Assembly: GCA_017562135.1 (NCBI GenBank)
Contig: QEYB01000926.1
Location: 868,001 to 932,000 of the forward strand
Source of the DNA: Dipylidium caninum
Taxonomy: Eukaryota > Platyhelminthes > Cestoda > Cyclophyllidea > Dipylidiidae
Length of the DNA: 64,000 nt
Direction: 5' to 3'
A program made the translations under genes and the position numbers. Below, in pieces: positions 34,401-47,683 of the stretch. The notes beneath the pieces are model-generated. The model had not been told where the DNA came from, did no database searches, and saw only the letters and a program-made list of their open reading frames with translations. Each line of letters opens with the position of its first letter. The stretch's first letter is position 1.

Positions 34401-34692
34401 GAAGTGAGAGTCATGTTTGATAGAATTCCAAGTCTGCTTAAGAATTTGGTGGCTATAGGGGAGATCGGAGTCCGTGCTGTTAAATATCCATTTAAATTAG
34501 TAATTAGTCATCAAGCCTGTTTCTTCCTGTGCAGTGGCGCGTCTGTTTCTCCTCCATTTGGCCGAGAGGGGAACTGGAAACTCGGAATCAACTACTGTAC
34601 AGAACGACAATGACGGCAACGACGAGGACCATGAAAGTGAAAATGGGAGCAATATTGAAAATGACAGTGATGACCGGGATTCACCTGACTGA
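28442..34692 (+). CDS. DCAF6: DCAF6/NRIP-type WD-repeat protein (CUL4-DDB1 substrate receptor family)
   Basis: DCAF6 is a WD-repeat adaptor of CUL4-DDB1 ubiquitin ligases and a nuclear-receptor interactor. Exons in phase include 28442-28484 (start), 28540-28601 (ends FPSHNGC), 28645 on (INSISWDKSGQFILSGGDD, SNIFVAKFLPET), an exon ending 28973, 29043-29352 (IITLSHDRTVRLWDTR), 29421 to about 29757 (YSPAFLFDLNK), 29831 on, 31849-31970, 32477-32633 (IKDACFWGEDFIMSGSECGH), 33363-33484 (LAVSGMDH), 33696-33786 and 34535-34692. The block around 32477 matches human DCAF6 ([20 protein letters not shown]) better than DCAF5 or DCAF8. The Ser/Glu/Arg-rich insert between the two halves of the propeller is also DCAF6-like, and the acidic end (NDNDGNDEDHESENGSN) matches the human acidic C-terminus. 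Exons at 31149-31196 and about 31613-31755 are probable, but their phase is not settled. Confidence 0.88.
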
Positions 34693-36203
34693 ATGTCTTT
34701 CTACAGAGATAACCTTGCATTGTTGCCCTCTTGGACGCATGTTATTTAATTTTATTTTAGTATGTTGCCAATGCGTTATCACCTTCCTGGTCTCCCTTCA
34801 ACCCCAGTAGGTTACAGATGGTGACACAGAGGGTGAAGTTTTCTCTACAAGTGTGGGTTACATTTCCACTTGTTGAATGGCGAGATGGTTTACTCAACCC
34901 ACAGAAACTTTAACGACTTCTCAGGTATCTGGATTTGTCAACATGTAACACCAATCTTGACATGAATTTGCTGACTCGACATTATCCTTAAATTATTCAG
35001 GATTAACTAATTTTTTGATATATGCATTTCACTAACTGTAACTAGATTCTTTTCAAGTTGTACCACCGCCACGATGTCGTGCCACGATGTCGTGAATTTG
35101 TGCCCGGGACGGAGCGTCGCTAACCTTCTTCCATAAGGTTGAGACCGCCACACTTGAGGGAGAGCTACGAAATTGGAGACTTAACACTCGGCGATGAGTA
35201 GGTTACAGACAAAGGCTCCAACTAAGAGAGCCCAAATATCCGAATCAGGGCTTTGGGATCATCATCTTCATTGTGGATGGGGTGGGAGATGCAACACAGT
35301 TGAGCAAAATTAATTTGGCCAGTGGTGGAAGTCTTAAAATCGGTCCTAGTCCAGGAAAGGCATGTAATGCTGCTTTGCATAGATTTTGAGAGCACTTTTG
35401 ACTCAAGACTGGACAGAAGAAAAAGGCGATCACATGCAAATCTGCCGTTTATCCCATTCGAGCAGCAGCGCGATTAAGAATGTGTGAACTGTATATCGTG
35501 ATAGAAAACATGGGAATCGGGATCACGAGGTTCTCGTTCCGTGCTGACGGTGAAGAAGTCTCAATCCAAACGCGACTTAGTAGTCTTTAGACTCACCAGT
35601 TGCTTAGAGACTACCTTATTCACTTCATATATAAAAGTCGTGTAGTCCGTCCACAATGCAAATATTATTCCCGCCATTTTCTTGCAACCGACTCAGGAGA
35701 TAAAACAGGGATGCACTCCAATGTCTAATTATTGAAATCAACTACTGTCGTCACCTGAGGGCAACCTATAAATCGCAGTCTAACGCGTTATCAAGTCGCC
35801 ACAATACATTTCCTTGGACAATATACCATGATCACCCACGTGAACTGCCCCACAAGATGAGATTAGCGACCCGACCATTGCAGCTATCCACTGTGTTCCG
35901 TCCGAAGCTAAATAAAAAGTATAACGTACAACAGAGAATGTAGTAAGCGAGCCGCCCAGGGATTATCTTGTCAGTTTCTAATCATTCATGCAACAACCTA
36001 GTAAAAATATATGCCGCTTAAAAAGCTAGTTTCTGATATTTTAGAACTTTTACAATGATCAGTCCGTCACATAGGGGCATGTAACCCACAGAGGATCAGA
36101 AATCGTTAAGTGTGAAAGAACAAGCTGCATTTAAATAAATCAATCATTTCCAAAAAACAGGTACAAAAGAATGTCGCACTTCACAAACGGTTGCCACGTC
36201 AAT
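34693..36203. other. Spacer between convergent DCAF6 and POT1 genes
   Basis: About 1.5 kb that should carry both 3' UTRs. Only short chance frames are seen. A short duplication, GCCACGATGTCGT within CCACGATGTCGTGCCACGATG, lies at 35068-35093. No gene or RNA was recognised. Confidence 0.4.
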
Positions 36204-38290
36204 TTAACATTCAAAACAAATGCAATCAGCGCCTCCCTGCGAGATATTTTGGATTACCAGGAGGGTCGCGTCGACCCAACCACCAACGCAGGCGTTCCAG
36301 GCCACTATAATTTCTTGTCCAGCTTTGACTCGATCCTCGATAGTTTTCCCTTTGATAACCTTTCGTATTTGTGCACGGAAATCAGGTAACTTTGAATTTA
36401 GTAGTGTTTCAATACCAGAAGTTGAAACCACCGTACTCATACGTCCTGAGACATCTTCCAGCTCCAAAAGAAAGGCTGGTAAAAAGCCAAAATTGGAATC
36501 GGATTTGCACTCGCAGATAGACCTGCAGAGAGGTGTTGCAACATCGTTGAGACTGCAGAACTATTAGGAAACAATAACTTGCCAGTCTTCGCCTTTAATT
36601 GTTTGAGTTTTTTCGCACATTCCGCACTTAAGGAGAATGTGATGAAGAAGGTATTCGGACTGGGATGGAATAACGCCAACAACTCGTCCGCAGACTCGAA
36701 CATGAAAAACAGCGGTAGAGGAAAGCTCCGTAGACATGGCGCGACCAGAGGAATCTCGCTCACCGAGAAAGTCGAAAAGTTGTGCTATGGTAAACTGAGA
36801 AAAGGTTACAATAGTTTGCGAAAGGCAAAGAGCTTACCATTTGGAGACATTCTAGATCCGGTGACAATGAAGCAGCATTTAATGACTGCCGTGCCATCCT
36901 GCCAAGTCTTAGTCTTTCCAGTAAATCTTCTGAAATTTTTTCTTCGGTTAACACTTCTATCCTACGTCCATACCGATGTCCACCTCCGTGCATGTCGACT
37001 TTGCGTTTATCAAGCTGTAACGAGAAGAGGCAAGTATCAAAAGTAAACTTAATTACTTGGAAAATTGCAGAAGTGTTGTAAAAACATACATGGTGCTTGC
37101 TGACGCAGTGAAGATTATAGAGGCGTACATAGTCGCCCGGTTTTAATGACCTAACAGGTTCTGTGTGTTCATCAAAAACGAAAACACACACCGACCAATC
37201 CTCTGAGGCCGGTAGAACAGAGTGCCCAGTGATACAAAAAAGGTGAGGATCCATCTGCATTGCTCGTACGGAGGGTGGACGCTCCAGATCTGAGGCAGTA
37301 TAGAAATGAGGGAGGTCAGAGCAATTTGTCGGAGGCATTCCGTCCCAAAGGCAGAGAATGAGATCGTGGGTCACCTCAGGTGGGTAATTATAGATTCCAA
37401 CCACCTAGAACAATAAAAAGTTTTTTAAAAGGTCGAAATTGGATCGGTAATTCATGTTCGACAGAGTTTTCCAAACATATTAGCATGGTACCTGTAATTA
37501 ACAAAATCTTAGACAATCCAGTTAAGTTTCGAACGAAGAAGAAATAAGAACCACCTGAGCTTCAGTATTGAAATAAGAATTCACTTTGGCGAGATGAATT
37601 CGGGAGAGATTGGGTACATCTTGATCTGTCCGAGGCTGAAAAAAATGAGTGCATCCCGAAAATTACTTGAAGAGGATTCAGTGATTGTGGAACCTCCTTT
37701 TCTAAGGGACAATCAGGTGAATTATACCAGTTCCGCAGTTCCTTTACTCGGACCAAGTCATCATGGGTAAACTATAACAGATGGAAAAGTATGAAGCTAG
37801 TATTATACCGTGCAAGCAACTGGCGACTCATAGGGGGTCAGATTAGCATCAATCGCCCCAGGAAAAACTAATGCTGCAAATCCCGAGTTTTCAGATCCAT
37901 ACCCTTGAAATCTTTCGCGGAATTTTGATACACTCAATCTATGCATTATGACGATGTCGCCAGGTGAATGTATCTGATATAGAATGGTGGCATTAGCCAT
38001 AATCCGCGCAAGGAGGCTGAAATTACCGGGGGCAACCGTTCAATGTTATTGTTAACAATAGTTACACTGAATTTATCACCCCTCAACGATGGGTCACTAA
38101 TAGATAAAAATATTGAAAATCCGCTGCCTCGAGTTTTCTGGGGTGGTTTATAAAATTTAACCACAGCAATAATGTTGTGACGACCTTCAGTAATATTCCG
38201 CAAATTAGTAAAGCCATACTGATGTGGCAATCTCGCGTCAGAGGACATCATTCCCGAAATCTTCGGCGAGATTAGAGGGGGAGAGGACAT
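36204..38290 (-). CDS. POT1: POT1 telomere single-strand binding protein (compact form)
   Basis: POT1 binds the telomeric G-strand overhang through OB folds and, with TPP1, protects chromosome ends. The likely ATG is at 38290 (another in frame near 38251). OB1 shows GFTNLRNITEGRHNI, VVKFYKPPQKT and PGDIVIMHRLSVSKF, matching human VVKFFKPP and NGDIVRFHRLKI. Later exons are 37694-37771 (TFTHDDLVRVKELRNWYN), 37555-37635, 37090-37404 (LILCLWDGMPPTN, PVRSLKPGDYVRLYNLHC) and 36838-37015 (MHGGGHRYGRRIEVL, matching human LHGGTSYGRGIRVL). The 3' part reads FLLELEDVSGRMSTVV and ends at 36204. A 47-nt intron (GTCTATC...CCAG) precedes this block. A phase change near 38030 and one near 36790 show short introns whose ends I could not fix. 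Between the HGG block and the last OB-like block there are about 125 codons against roughly 290 in human, so the C-terminal OB3/Holliday-junction-resolvase-like region looks reduced or lost. Confidence 0.88.
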
Positions 38291-39915
38291 AAACCCAGGT
38301 GCTACGCAGATAATAAAACCAACCACCGCGCGTCCTTGAAAAAGCCAATTACTTTTAAAACTCTATACCTCTCACTTATGTGGTAATTTTTGTGAATTAG
38401 GGTATAAAACAGATAAAATTTGATGCAAAATCACCCTCCCGAAATATTAAACGATGCTCAATAATCTAGTACTGAATCCCAAATGTTCCATAGAGATTGT
38501 AAAAAATCGGAGGCCTAGGGATTTCGCCCACCTGGCCGGCAAAAGTTTTGGACTTAAATACGAAGTATGTCAAAGTTAAAGAAGCCCAGGAACGAGGGCA
38601 TTAGATTCTTAAATTCACACGAAGATCATGTGTGGTAAGATGCTAAATGACATCCTTTATTAAAATATGGTTTCTTGAAACTGTGTCTAAAACCACAGCT
38701 TAGTCCTGCCCTTAATGGATGTTCGAAGATATAATTGCGAAAATGGTTTTCTCGTCTACTTATAGTAAATCACAGAATTCTTGGCTCAAACAAACTCATT
38801 TCCTACTGGACCCCATGCGTTATAAACAAAAGATTGAGTCAAAATGTGACCAGTCTACACAGTATTTTTACTCCATTTCAAGGACATTTACCTGTAATAA
38901 TGTGCCAATTTTTACTAGTCACTGATCAGAAGGTAGTCCATTTAAGTACAGCTTATATTTACAATAAAGCCTAAATAATTGTAATGCCAAAATTGCTATA
39001 ACGTCACAGTGGGCCGTAGGTTTGTTAGATATATACTTGTAGAGGTAAGAAAGAGTTGGAAGATCCGTAGAAATCATGAGTGCGATACGTCAGGCAATGT
39101 CAAGTGGTGAATTTGGGAATGAAGGGTTATGCACTATCGGAATGTATATGTACTTTGGTTTGAAGTACACGTTTTGACATGTTGTAATCATTAATATTGC
39201 CAGATATGATAGTTGAGTATAAAAGTGTCAAATCCCAGGTAAGAACACCTAAAAACAGGAAGTACAGAATTTAGAAAAGAAGGCGCTACAAGTTTGTCAA
39301 CCTTCCAGGCTCCCAGTCGAAGGATGCCGGGTATGCGGGTTGATGATGCTGTCGCTTTGTAACTATGCCAAACCACTAAGTGTTTTTTATTGCGCTACTT
39401 ATGAACGCCCCAATTTCCTTTAGGAGTATGACGAGTTTCATGATTTTACAATATATTCATCGCAGACTTTAAAGGAATCCTGGAAATTCCGACGACATCA
39501 GTGCGGCTCCTGTCCTTCATAATAACCTCATTTAATTGTGTGTAAGGTTGCAGTCGTAAAGGTTAATTACACATTCAATGTAAAATGGGTGTCTTATAGC
39601 CTTTGAAAAAGATTTCTTACACTCTAGACTCGCGCATTTCAGTTGTTTATCTATATCAACTTTTGTTACAATTTTTTTACACACTCCTTTGATTGACTAA
39701 ACTTCATTTTAACACGAAACATATTCTTATTTTGCTTATTTTCATGTGTTCAATGTCACTTAAGAGAAAATAAATTCAACTAAAATGAAAGTATTATTTG
39801 TCACAACAGTAGACGAACAACGCATTCTGTTCGACAGTTACTTCCATTGCTTAACCATATCGAGTTTTACTTATGAGCCCCTTTCAATTTATATTTTGAG
39901 GATACACATCCAATT
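38291..39915. other. Intergenic region between divergent POT1 and TALPID3-like genes
   Basis: About 1.6 kb, AT-rich, holding the promoters of two divergent genes. Only frames of up to 79 codons occur, overlapping each other, without motifs. Nothing else was recognised. Confidence 0.4.
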
Positions 39916-42900
39916 ATGACTTACTGTGGCGTTTGTGGCGGGGGATTATCGTCCTTGAATGCCCGGAAACTCACTGACCATGTTCCTTGCACATGCGCTT
40001 TCAAATTTCTCACGTCTTCTGCGGAAATTCCTGGTGAAGAAACGGAATTATTGCATCTACAAAGTCGTCAATTTGAGTTACAGGTGGCTGCGTACCGTTA
40101 ATATTCTCTTAATTATCCATCTCCAATTATTAGAAATATTACCAATCTTTCGTCGTACCTTGTTCCTATTTTATGTGTAAAGAACAATATTGCTAAATTG
40201 GCCGACAGATTACAACAATTTAATGCCTCTAACCCAAAAGAGTACGATGTTGATGAGCACTTGAACGCAAAGAAATCTTTACTCAGTCAACTTGACAGTA
40301 CTACTCTGACAAGTAACCCCCGTAGAATTCCAACAGGATTACCTAGACCCGTGGGTATGTTAGAGGTGATTGCAAGTGATCACCAATTGCCTATCGCTTA
40401 TAATTATATCTGGTTTATAATGTGTTTACATTAATTAAAGCCCTAAATCTTTTTATGCAAAATGTTATTGACAGACTTGCTATAATTCAAATAATTTTGT
40501 CCACTTGAGTAATTTGGCCCTTCTCTTTTAAACTTTTTGCCTGGGCGCTAAGTTAACTGCAAAAAGACTGCCTAACTTATCCGCTGTGTTAGACCATTTT
40601 TAGAGTTTCTTAGACTATTGATTTTAGAACATTTAAACTCCAGTATATAGTCGCCCTTTAAAATTGTCTTATAACAATCATTGACAAATGTCTGATGCAA
40701 TACACATTGTCACATTAATAGGTGTCTTCCATATATTTTAATTCAGATTCTGTTTAATTTCCCAGATTACCAGTCGCCGAAAACTAGGAGACGTCATCTG
40801 ATGCGTAATGGGACAGACGCCAATACTGAAATACAGATGGCAATAGGACCAAATGCGGCGCCCGGAAAGACAGTGAATGAGTTGTATGTATATGTAATAA
40901 TTTCTCCTAAATTAACTTCATAATATCTTTATGGTCTTTTTAGGGCAGACTTACTGAGCATACGGGAGGAGATTGCGATGCTGCACAAGAAATTTGATGA
41001 AGAATTGCAGGTCACTTTAGCATTCTTAGAATTACCTTCTCTTTATCTTATCATTATGTGCTCTTCTAAAAGATAATTTATTTTTAAACTAGGAAGTGCG
41101 CGAGATCTTGAGTGACAAAGGGACGAAGATGACGAGGCTTTGTGAGACACTAATAGTACCAGCTAAAGTGAGTTATTCGTTTAGTGACTGTCATTTACAA
41201 ATTTACAGCATGGTAGTGGGTGAAATAATTTCTGTAACCGCTATTGTATTCAACTCAGCCCGAGGGTAAGGAAAACGCTACACCAAGTATTTTTACCGAT
41301 GTTCAACAAGTATTTCTGGAGACCTTGAGGCACCGAAAGCAGTTTGAGAACGATATGGCAAATTGTGAAAGGTCACACGCTCTACGGGACATCTTCGATA
41401 TCCTTGGACATCTGAAAGAGTTAATTCTGCGCTTTTTCTGAATTTTTTAATCAAAATGTCCGGGAAAATTTAATTCAAACGAATTTCTATTGACTTCAGC
41501 GGAGACGTTGATGTGATACGGGTGAAAGCTCTACTTGAGGATGCAGTGAATAATTTGGAGATCCCCAGAAAATTGGTCTGTTAGTATATTCTTGTTAATT
41601 CATATTGGTAAAATTTCTTCATTACATGATAAAACTGGGTTAGCAGCTAGAAGAAGAGGAAGGAGGAGGATGGGAGGGGAGGGAGTGGAATAGGATAACT
41701 GGAAGTCATATGAATGCTAAAAGAAATAATGCTGTTTTGAGTGTCTTCGCACTCGATACTCTTCGTCACTCATCGACAATAGCGAATCTTCCTGTGGACT
41801 GAGAGCTCGATCTATGGCATAGGGTAAATTGCTGGTTGGTCTTGGGTTCTAATTAACAAGTCCTTTTCAATAAAAACTATTTCATTTTTGAAACGACACT
41901 TAAGGCTGACATTTCCTGGGCTGATCATATTTTGTTATCCAGTTCTCGGGTTAGATCGGCGGAGAAATATATCGTGATGTCATCATGGTATGAAACCTTT
42001 CTTAAGGGTGTCTGCTGATTCTTATGATTTAACAACATTTTGAATGAGGTTGATTTTGTGTGGAACTGGAAACCATCTATTTGTTGAACATTTATTCCGC
42101 TTAATGAATTTGAAAACGAGGCGGAAACACAGGAGATAACAAATGAGACATGTATCTTGGAATAAAGTTTGTTTAAAATTTGCCATTTACAGAAGACAAT
42201 TACTCCAACAATCTGTAAACCGTCATCCCGTACTGCTCGTCTGAGTAGACCTAAACGGGTAAAAGCCGCCATGATACGACCTCAAAAACTTGCAAATCAA
42301 AGACCTTCTTCTTCGCCTCCCAAGTCGACTCTGGCGGAGCAGGTGTCTTTACTCGCCAAACCCCCGGGTTTTGCAGATCTTGTGGATTTTTCCGTCGCCA
42401 AACCTACAACCGCGCCTCTCATGAAGCGACCTAAAATCATTCTTCCATCAGCTAAACCTCCCAGAGGTACTTCGCAACGCATTAACATTTTTGATCTAAC
42501 AACTGTCATAACGTTCAGTTTTAACGCACTATTCCAGAGGATACACCGGGTACAGGATGCACTAAAACTGTTCGTTTTGACAAGAATGAACCTTTAGTAA
42601 ACAATCAACGACGAATCTTGTCATCTGTTCCAACTCTAAACACAAAAAAACCGCCGACTTTCCTACCATTAGGAATGCGTCAATACTCCATGTGGCCCAC
42701 AGAAAAACCCCAAGTGAGTGTCTTTTGAGAGTATAAAATAACTGTTAGTTGGATAAGTATAAGCACTATTTATACTCTTTGTTCAGGCTCAAACAAGTCC
42801 ATTGGGTAGTAGAATGTCCACAACTACAAGAGCCACGATGCCGACTACTACAGTGGCCGTAGACACCTTAGAAAGCGAAGAAGAGGCACTGACGCGCATC

Positions 42901-45755
42901 TTGAGGCATCTGCTACCACCGCCTACAACTCAATCAAATCAACCTGCCAGAGAAGGTAGAGAGAACTTTGTACTCATAGTATAGCTTTTTGGTTTTCTAG
43001 TCCCTCTTACACAGGATGATTTGAAGGAGGTGCTCGATGCTGTGTTGAGGGAAAATATGCCGAAAGTGATGAAAGAGGTTGGACCACTGCCTACCTCTTT
43101 TCCTCAACTTTGTCATGTCAATGTAGGAACCTGCAGACGTGACTTTACAGAGGAAAAACGTTGAGTCCAATACATTCGCTTATTAAGTCTTCTGCAGACA
43201 AAGCGTCTAGTCCCCAAGTGAGTTAGGCGAGACGATCAATGGTTTTGTTGTTTTTTGATATATTTCCATAAAACGGGTTGGTTTCCTAACAGAAAATGCG
43301 GTAGCTTATTGTGTTGGCTACGTTCAATATCAGACAATTAAGACTTAATATCGACACCTTTCAGCCAATGGTAGAACCGCCAGGAAGGATTTCATGTGGC
43401 CACTTGGTGCAATCTATTGGGAGGTCACGAAGCTCTTCTCTCCCCTCATTAGCTTCAGAAGTGACGGTGACTTCAGGAAGCTGCAGAACTGCTGCAATTG
43501 GGTAAAATGATATCTAACTTCAGTCTCATTAGCCCTTTGTACAAATTTCAAGCTAATTGGAAGAAAACATGGCTACTAATCACATATTCAGTAGGATGCT
43601 GTAGTGTGGTTACAGTCTATTTTCGTGACGAGATGGTAAAAGGGAAATTTACTTAAATTTACCTTAATAAGAGATAATTTGTTTGCTTCTTCGCTCATAT
43701 CATATAAACACTATTTCTATTCATAGATCAGGTGTCTCATATTCAATCAGCAGGGATGCTCTTGGTAGTGACTCAACTTCCACAAAATCACTATCAAATA
43801 ACATGAGCGATTGGTGTGTTCTCATATTTCTCATGAAAATCCATCACACTGCGATGCTCCTAAACGGCCTCCATCTTTGCAGTAGACAAGAAATTACGGC
43901 TGAAGCTTTCAGCAATAGATCGGAGATTTGCTCTGAATCTTGGTGTGGTTATTATGTTCTCTGTTTGGTTGAATTTCGAGCTCAATAATTCTTCCTGATT
44001 TGGTGTTTTTTTCTAAATTTATCATCTCACTATTGCAGGGTTATTTCGTCCACACAAACAGAAGTAAAAATCACACAACCAATGATGGTTTCAAATAACC
44101 GGTTTGTCAAAAATAGAACCTTACATTTCTTTTAATATTAATATAAAAATGTTCTCTAGTACGATAGGCGAAGGACAGCATTACTACTGCCTATATTAAA
44201 GTTCATACTCTTACAATGTTTTTTTTTCGGTATGGCTTAGGACAGACGGCTAATTGCCTTCTCTTTTCACTTGCTCAGCTGTACCTCTTCTCCCTGTCAT
44301 TCCGTCAATGCTCCAGCTCCGATACTGTCTGTTCTCCCCTTCACTGTTATTCGGGATTAATGTTTGGGTTTACTTTTTTTATGTTTCGTTTCTTAACTCC
44401 ACACACTATTAGGAAATATTGCCCTTTTAGCACACAATCACCAATCTTGGTGGATAATGGGAAGTTGTCCCCAACAATAATACCGACAGGAGAGGAGGAA
44501 GAAGATGAAGATGCTGAGTGGGACGGTTTCAGTTTGACAGAGCTGCGCTCCTTCAGTGATGGTGTATGGTTAGATGCAGACCGATCAGAAGGCGAAGCAG
44601 GCGGTATTGCCATCAGTGGAGTGGAGGAGGCCATGAATTTAGCTAAGAAATTGGGTCCTTTGCCCTCTTCAAGCAGTACAGTGAGTGGACACTTCAACTA
44701 ATAGTCGGATTTCTATGAAGATTTCTCTTTTTTTTGTGCTTTCAGTATTCTTATTGCCCTATTTCAGTCTAAGACATGGACTTCAACATCGGAGGCGGTT
44801 GAAAGTCATAGTGACGGTGAATTTACCCTTGATTTAATTAATAAACAACCAGAGTTGTGGATTGCTCCATGGCGCGATCCCCTCCTTCATCTTATTGCAC
44901 TTAACGCAGCGGGGAAGAATTCCAAATTACCTTGGAATCAGCAGCGCAAGGTAGAAGCGCTTTATGAGGACGGGATTCCTCATAATTCTTTTTAAATATG
45001 CTTTATTACTACTTATTCCCCTTTTTTCAATTATGATTATCCGAATTAGTAAGATTGAAAGATTGAATCTTGGTAGAATTAACACTCTTAACTTAGATCA
45101 CACAGTTATTATTGTCTGGCTTCTAGGTAAAAAAGGTTGCAAAACTCCTCGAACATCAAGGTATTGGTCAGACATCAGATCCTGCTGAAATGTCATGCGC
45201 TTCTGGAGAGGATCTTAATTGGGTACAGGGTATGGCGGCCAGACTTGAGGGGAGTTCGCCGCCTTCCACGACAACGAATGAGCAAAAGTCTATAGGTGAA
45301 GTCCTTTTTCCCGTTCCTATGAAGCTAAGGCGGGCAATTCTTGCCAAATCTTCGCAGAGATTACGTCAACGTAACATCAATCTGTCTGACGGTGGGTTGC
45401 TTTTAATTTTTATCTTTCTTACTTTACTCCACGATAATTCCGCTTTTTCTAATTACAAATTTTTAAATAACTAACAATTTCTTCCCCATCAAACTTCGAC
45501 TTATACTTTTTTTTGTCTTGGGGTGCAGAAGAGAACACTTTGGAATCGACGGTTGAAGAGACCCTTCCCAGGGAACAAGTCCTCCTTTCAGCTGTGAAAT
45601 CGCTTTCTGATGAAGAAGTAGAGAAAGAGATTGAAGAGAATGTCATTGCCATCATAGGATCGTCGAGATCCGAGATAATTTCTAATCCTCAAGACGACTC
45701 AATCCTCGACGTCGACCCTGCTGCCTCTTCTGAAACACCTACAGGTCCCCTTTAA
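39916..45755 (+). CDS. KIAA0586: TALPID3 (KIAA0586)-like centrosomal/ciliary protein
   Basis: TALPID3 acts at the distal centriole in cilium assembly and Hedgehog signalling. This is a multi-exon gene with a coiled-coil and low-complexity product. Exons read include 39916-40083, about 40190-40353 (NNIAKLADRLQQF), 40766-40883, 40944-41010, 41093-41167, 41259 to about 41419, 41500-41575, 42193-42466, 42538-42713, 42787-42955, 43001-43076 and several between 44430 and 45755. The key match is IFTDVQQVFLETLRHRKQFE with NDMANCERSHALRDIFDIL, then VIRVKALLEDAVNNLEI. This follows the TALPID3 core around human [23 protein letters not shown] and IRIRKTVDEWI in both order and spacing. A late Asp/Glu-rich block with SDGVWLDADRSEGEAGG resembles the C-terminal SEGQ region. 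The start, the small exons between 43080 and 44430, and the final stop (45753-45755) are less certain. The assignment rests on weak but collinear similarity; an unrelated coiled-coil protein is the alternative. Confidence 0.6.
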
Positions 45756-47683
45756 CCAGTTCCCCTTTTTCCTAATGGTTTTTCAAAAAAAATTTTTCCA
45801 TTTATTTAAAATGGCAAAAATGTAAAAAAAGACAAATGGAACGTATCCCATATTTCTATTTTTTTTTCTGCCTCAAATTATGTCTACCCTGGACATCATT
45901 TGTCTGCTATATGGTGTATAATGCTGCCTTGACTGCATTCAATATGCACGGTAAAATGAACTGTTAAACACCTTTGCTTCGTGAAAAAAAGAAAACCTCT
46001 TATCCGTCACATCTTTCTCCCAGATAATCAGACTGTGAATTTATTGAGTGAATCGCATCCAGTCCCTACCTCCTCATTCACCCTCATTGTGCTCTGAGGG
46101 GCACATAAAATGGTGGGTCTATGGTGGAGTAATACCCCATCACCAATCAAACCGCTGGAATATATGCCGATTTCTAGGAGAACTTGAGGCAAAATGCTGT
46201 TTAGTACGGTGTGAATAATTCAACTATCATTTGTTTAGCAAGCTATGGGAGTCTCTCGGAGCTAGTGAGGCAGTACTGCCACACCCTTGTGTTCGCATTC
46301 GGTTTTGTAGATATTGAAATCAAGTATGTCCATGGTAGGCGGCTTCGAATTAGCCAGCTTTAATGTAAGGTTTTACATTTTTTTCTGTTTCGCCTGCGTC
46401 CGTCTCACTGTGCGTGGGAGGCGATCGCTATTTTGGTATTTTGCGACTCAGACATAACTCGGTGAGACACGATTAATAATGGGAGGTTGCTTTGTGAGAG
46501 GATTAAAGTGAACATTTAGTGTTTTCCTCATCCAAATCTCGCAGCTAGTCACTTTGTCTGGCATTTGACAGCCACTAATCACCTGGTAAATGCCAGACAG
46601 ATAGCTTTGTCCACTCGAGTTCATTTCCTAATGTCTACCTCATAGCGATCCCCCACTCTCATTGCTGCCTTGTGAAATAATTGTGAGGTAGATTAGCCTA
46701 AGCAACTTGGACTTCCTCATGCTAACGAGGTTTTACGATTAATTTAAGCCTTTCATGTCTCATTTGTCTTCCTTTTCTTCTATACGCAGTTTACTCCTTG
46801 AAATTTCACCCTGTGTGTCAATTCTGAGTTGATCTCCGACATATGATTCTCGCTCGATTAACCGTTGACATTTGGGAGTTGTCGTGTATCTATCTTATGT
46901 GTGGAATCTTACACAAAAATTCGCATTATCTGTCACTTTCACCTCATTATTCGCACCCAAAACGAGAAGGGTAATGAATTAAAAGTAAATTGTCGCTACA
47001 TTGAGGCATACTTTAAGTGGCATAATGGGCTCGCCCATCGCTCTCCCGAAAGTTAGAAATAGTGTTGTTTAAGTTGAACCACTTGTGTGACCCACTATTC
47101 AGGCAGATTATTTGGTCAATCTCAACTTTTGCAGTTGTGATTCACAAGGGTACCCCCTAGTGTCACTCTTTATTTGTTAAAAATATTTGCTAAAATTGGC
47201 ATCTTACAACGTACTTCTTAATAGCTGTCCTTTTGTGTCCCGAACACACCTGTTTCCTCTTGTGACGTGTGGCACTTGAAATGCTTTCTTGCAGCACTAC
47301 AACCCAGGGAATTCCAGTGGACCTCATTTTAATCGCAGTTCCAATGACCTTCGTTTGCGAAATTGTGAGGCGATTTTAATCATATATAGAGGATTCGCCG
47401 GAGATGGTAGACTGATGGCACATCCACCCCATTACATTCGACTATCTTGAAGGCCAATTTGTCGTGCCATCGATTGCCACGTCTATTTCTGGCCTCCCAT
47501 TAACACTACCGACATATTATTCACCTTCTGACCTGCGATCTTTTCTCATCGTGGTCTGTCCTACGACCCCACACTCGCGATAAAATGGGCTGATTCGGTA
47601 GATCACGTCTTTCACAAGGGCTCTCAGCATCAAACCTGCGTTGGCTCGGAAAGAAGGCAAAAGCAGCTTTTGGCGGGAGCGAA
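45756..47683. other. Intergenic region left of repeat copy 1
   Basis: About 1.9 kb starting with T-rich sequence that is probably the 3' UTR of the TALPID3-like gene. Short frames only (up to 63 codons). No repeat was recognised until the long direct repeat begins at about 47684. Confidence 0.4.

Noticed and set aside
36171..37046. Plus-strand frames of 72-155 codons opposite POT1
   Set aside because: Antisense of POT1 exons, which carry the conserved family motifs.
10650..38290. Functional cluster of telomere genes (dyskerin and POT1 in one window)
   Set aside because: They are 24 kb apart with three unrelated genes between them, so proximity is most likely coincidence.
44347..44697. 116-codon minus frame with a Ser run
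   Set aside because: It is the antisense of the Glu/Asp-rich TALPID3-like exon on the plus strand.
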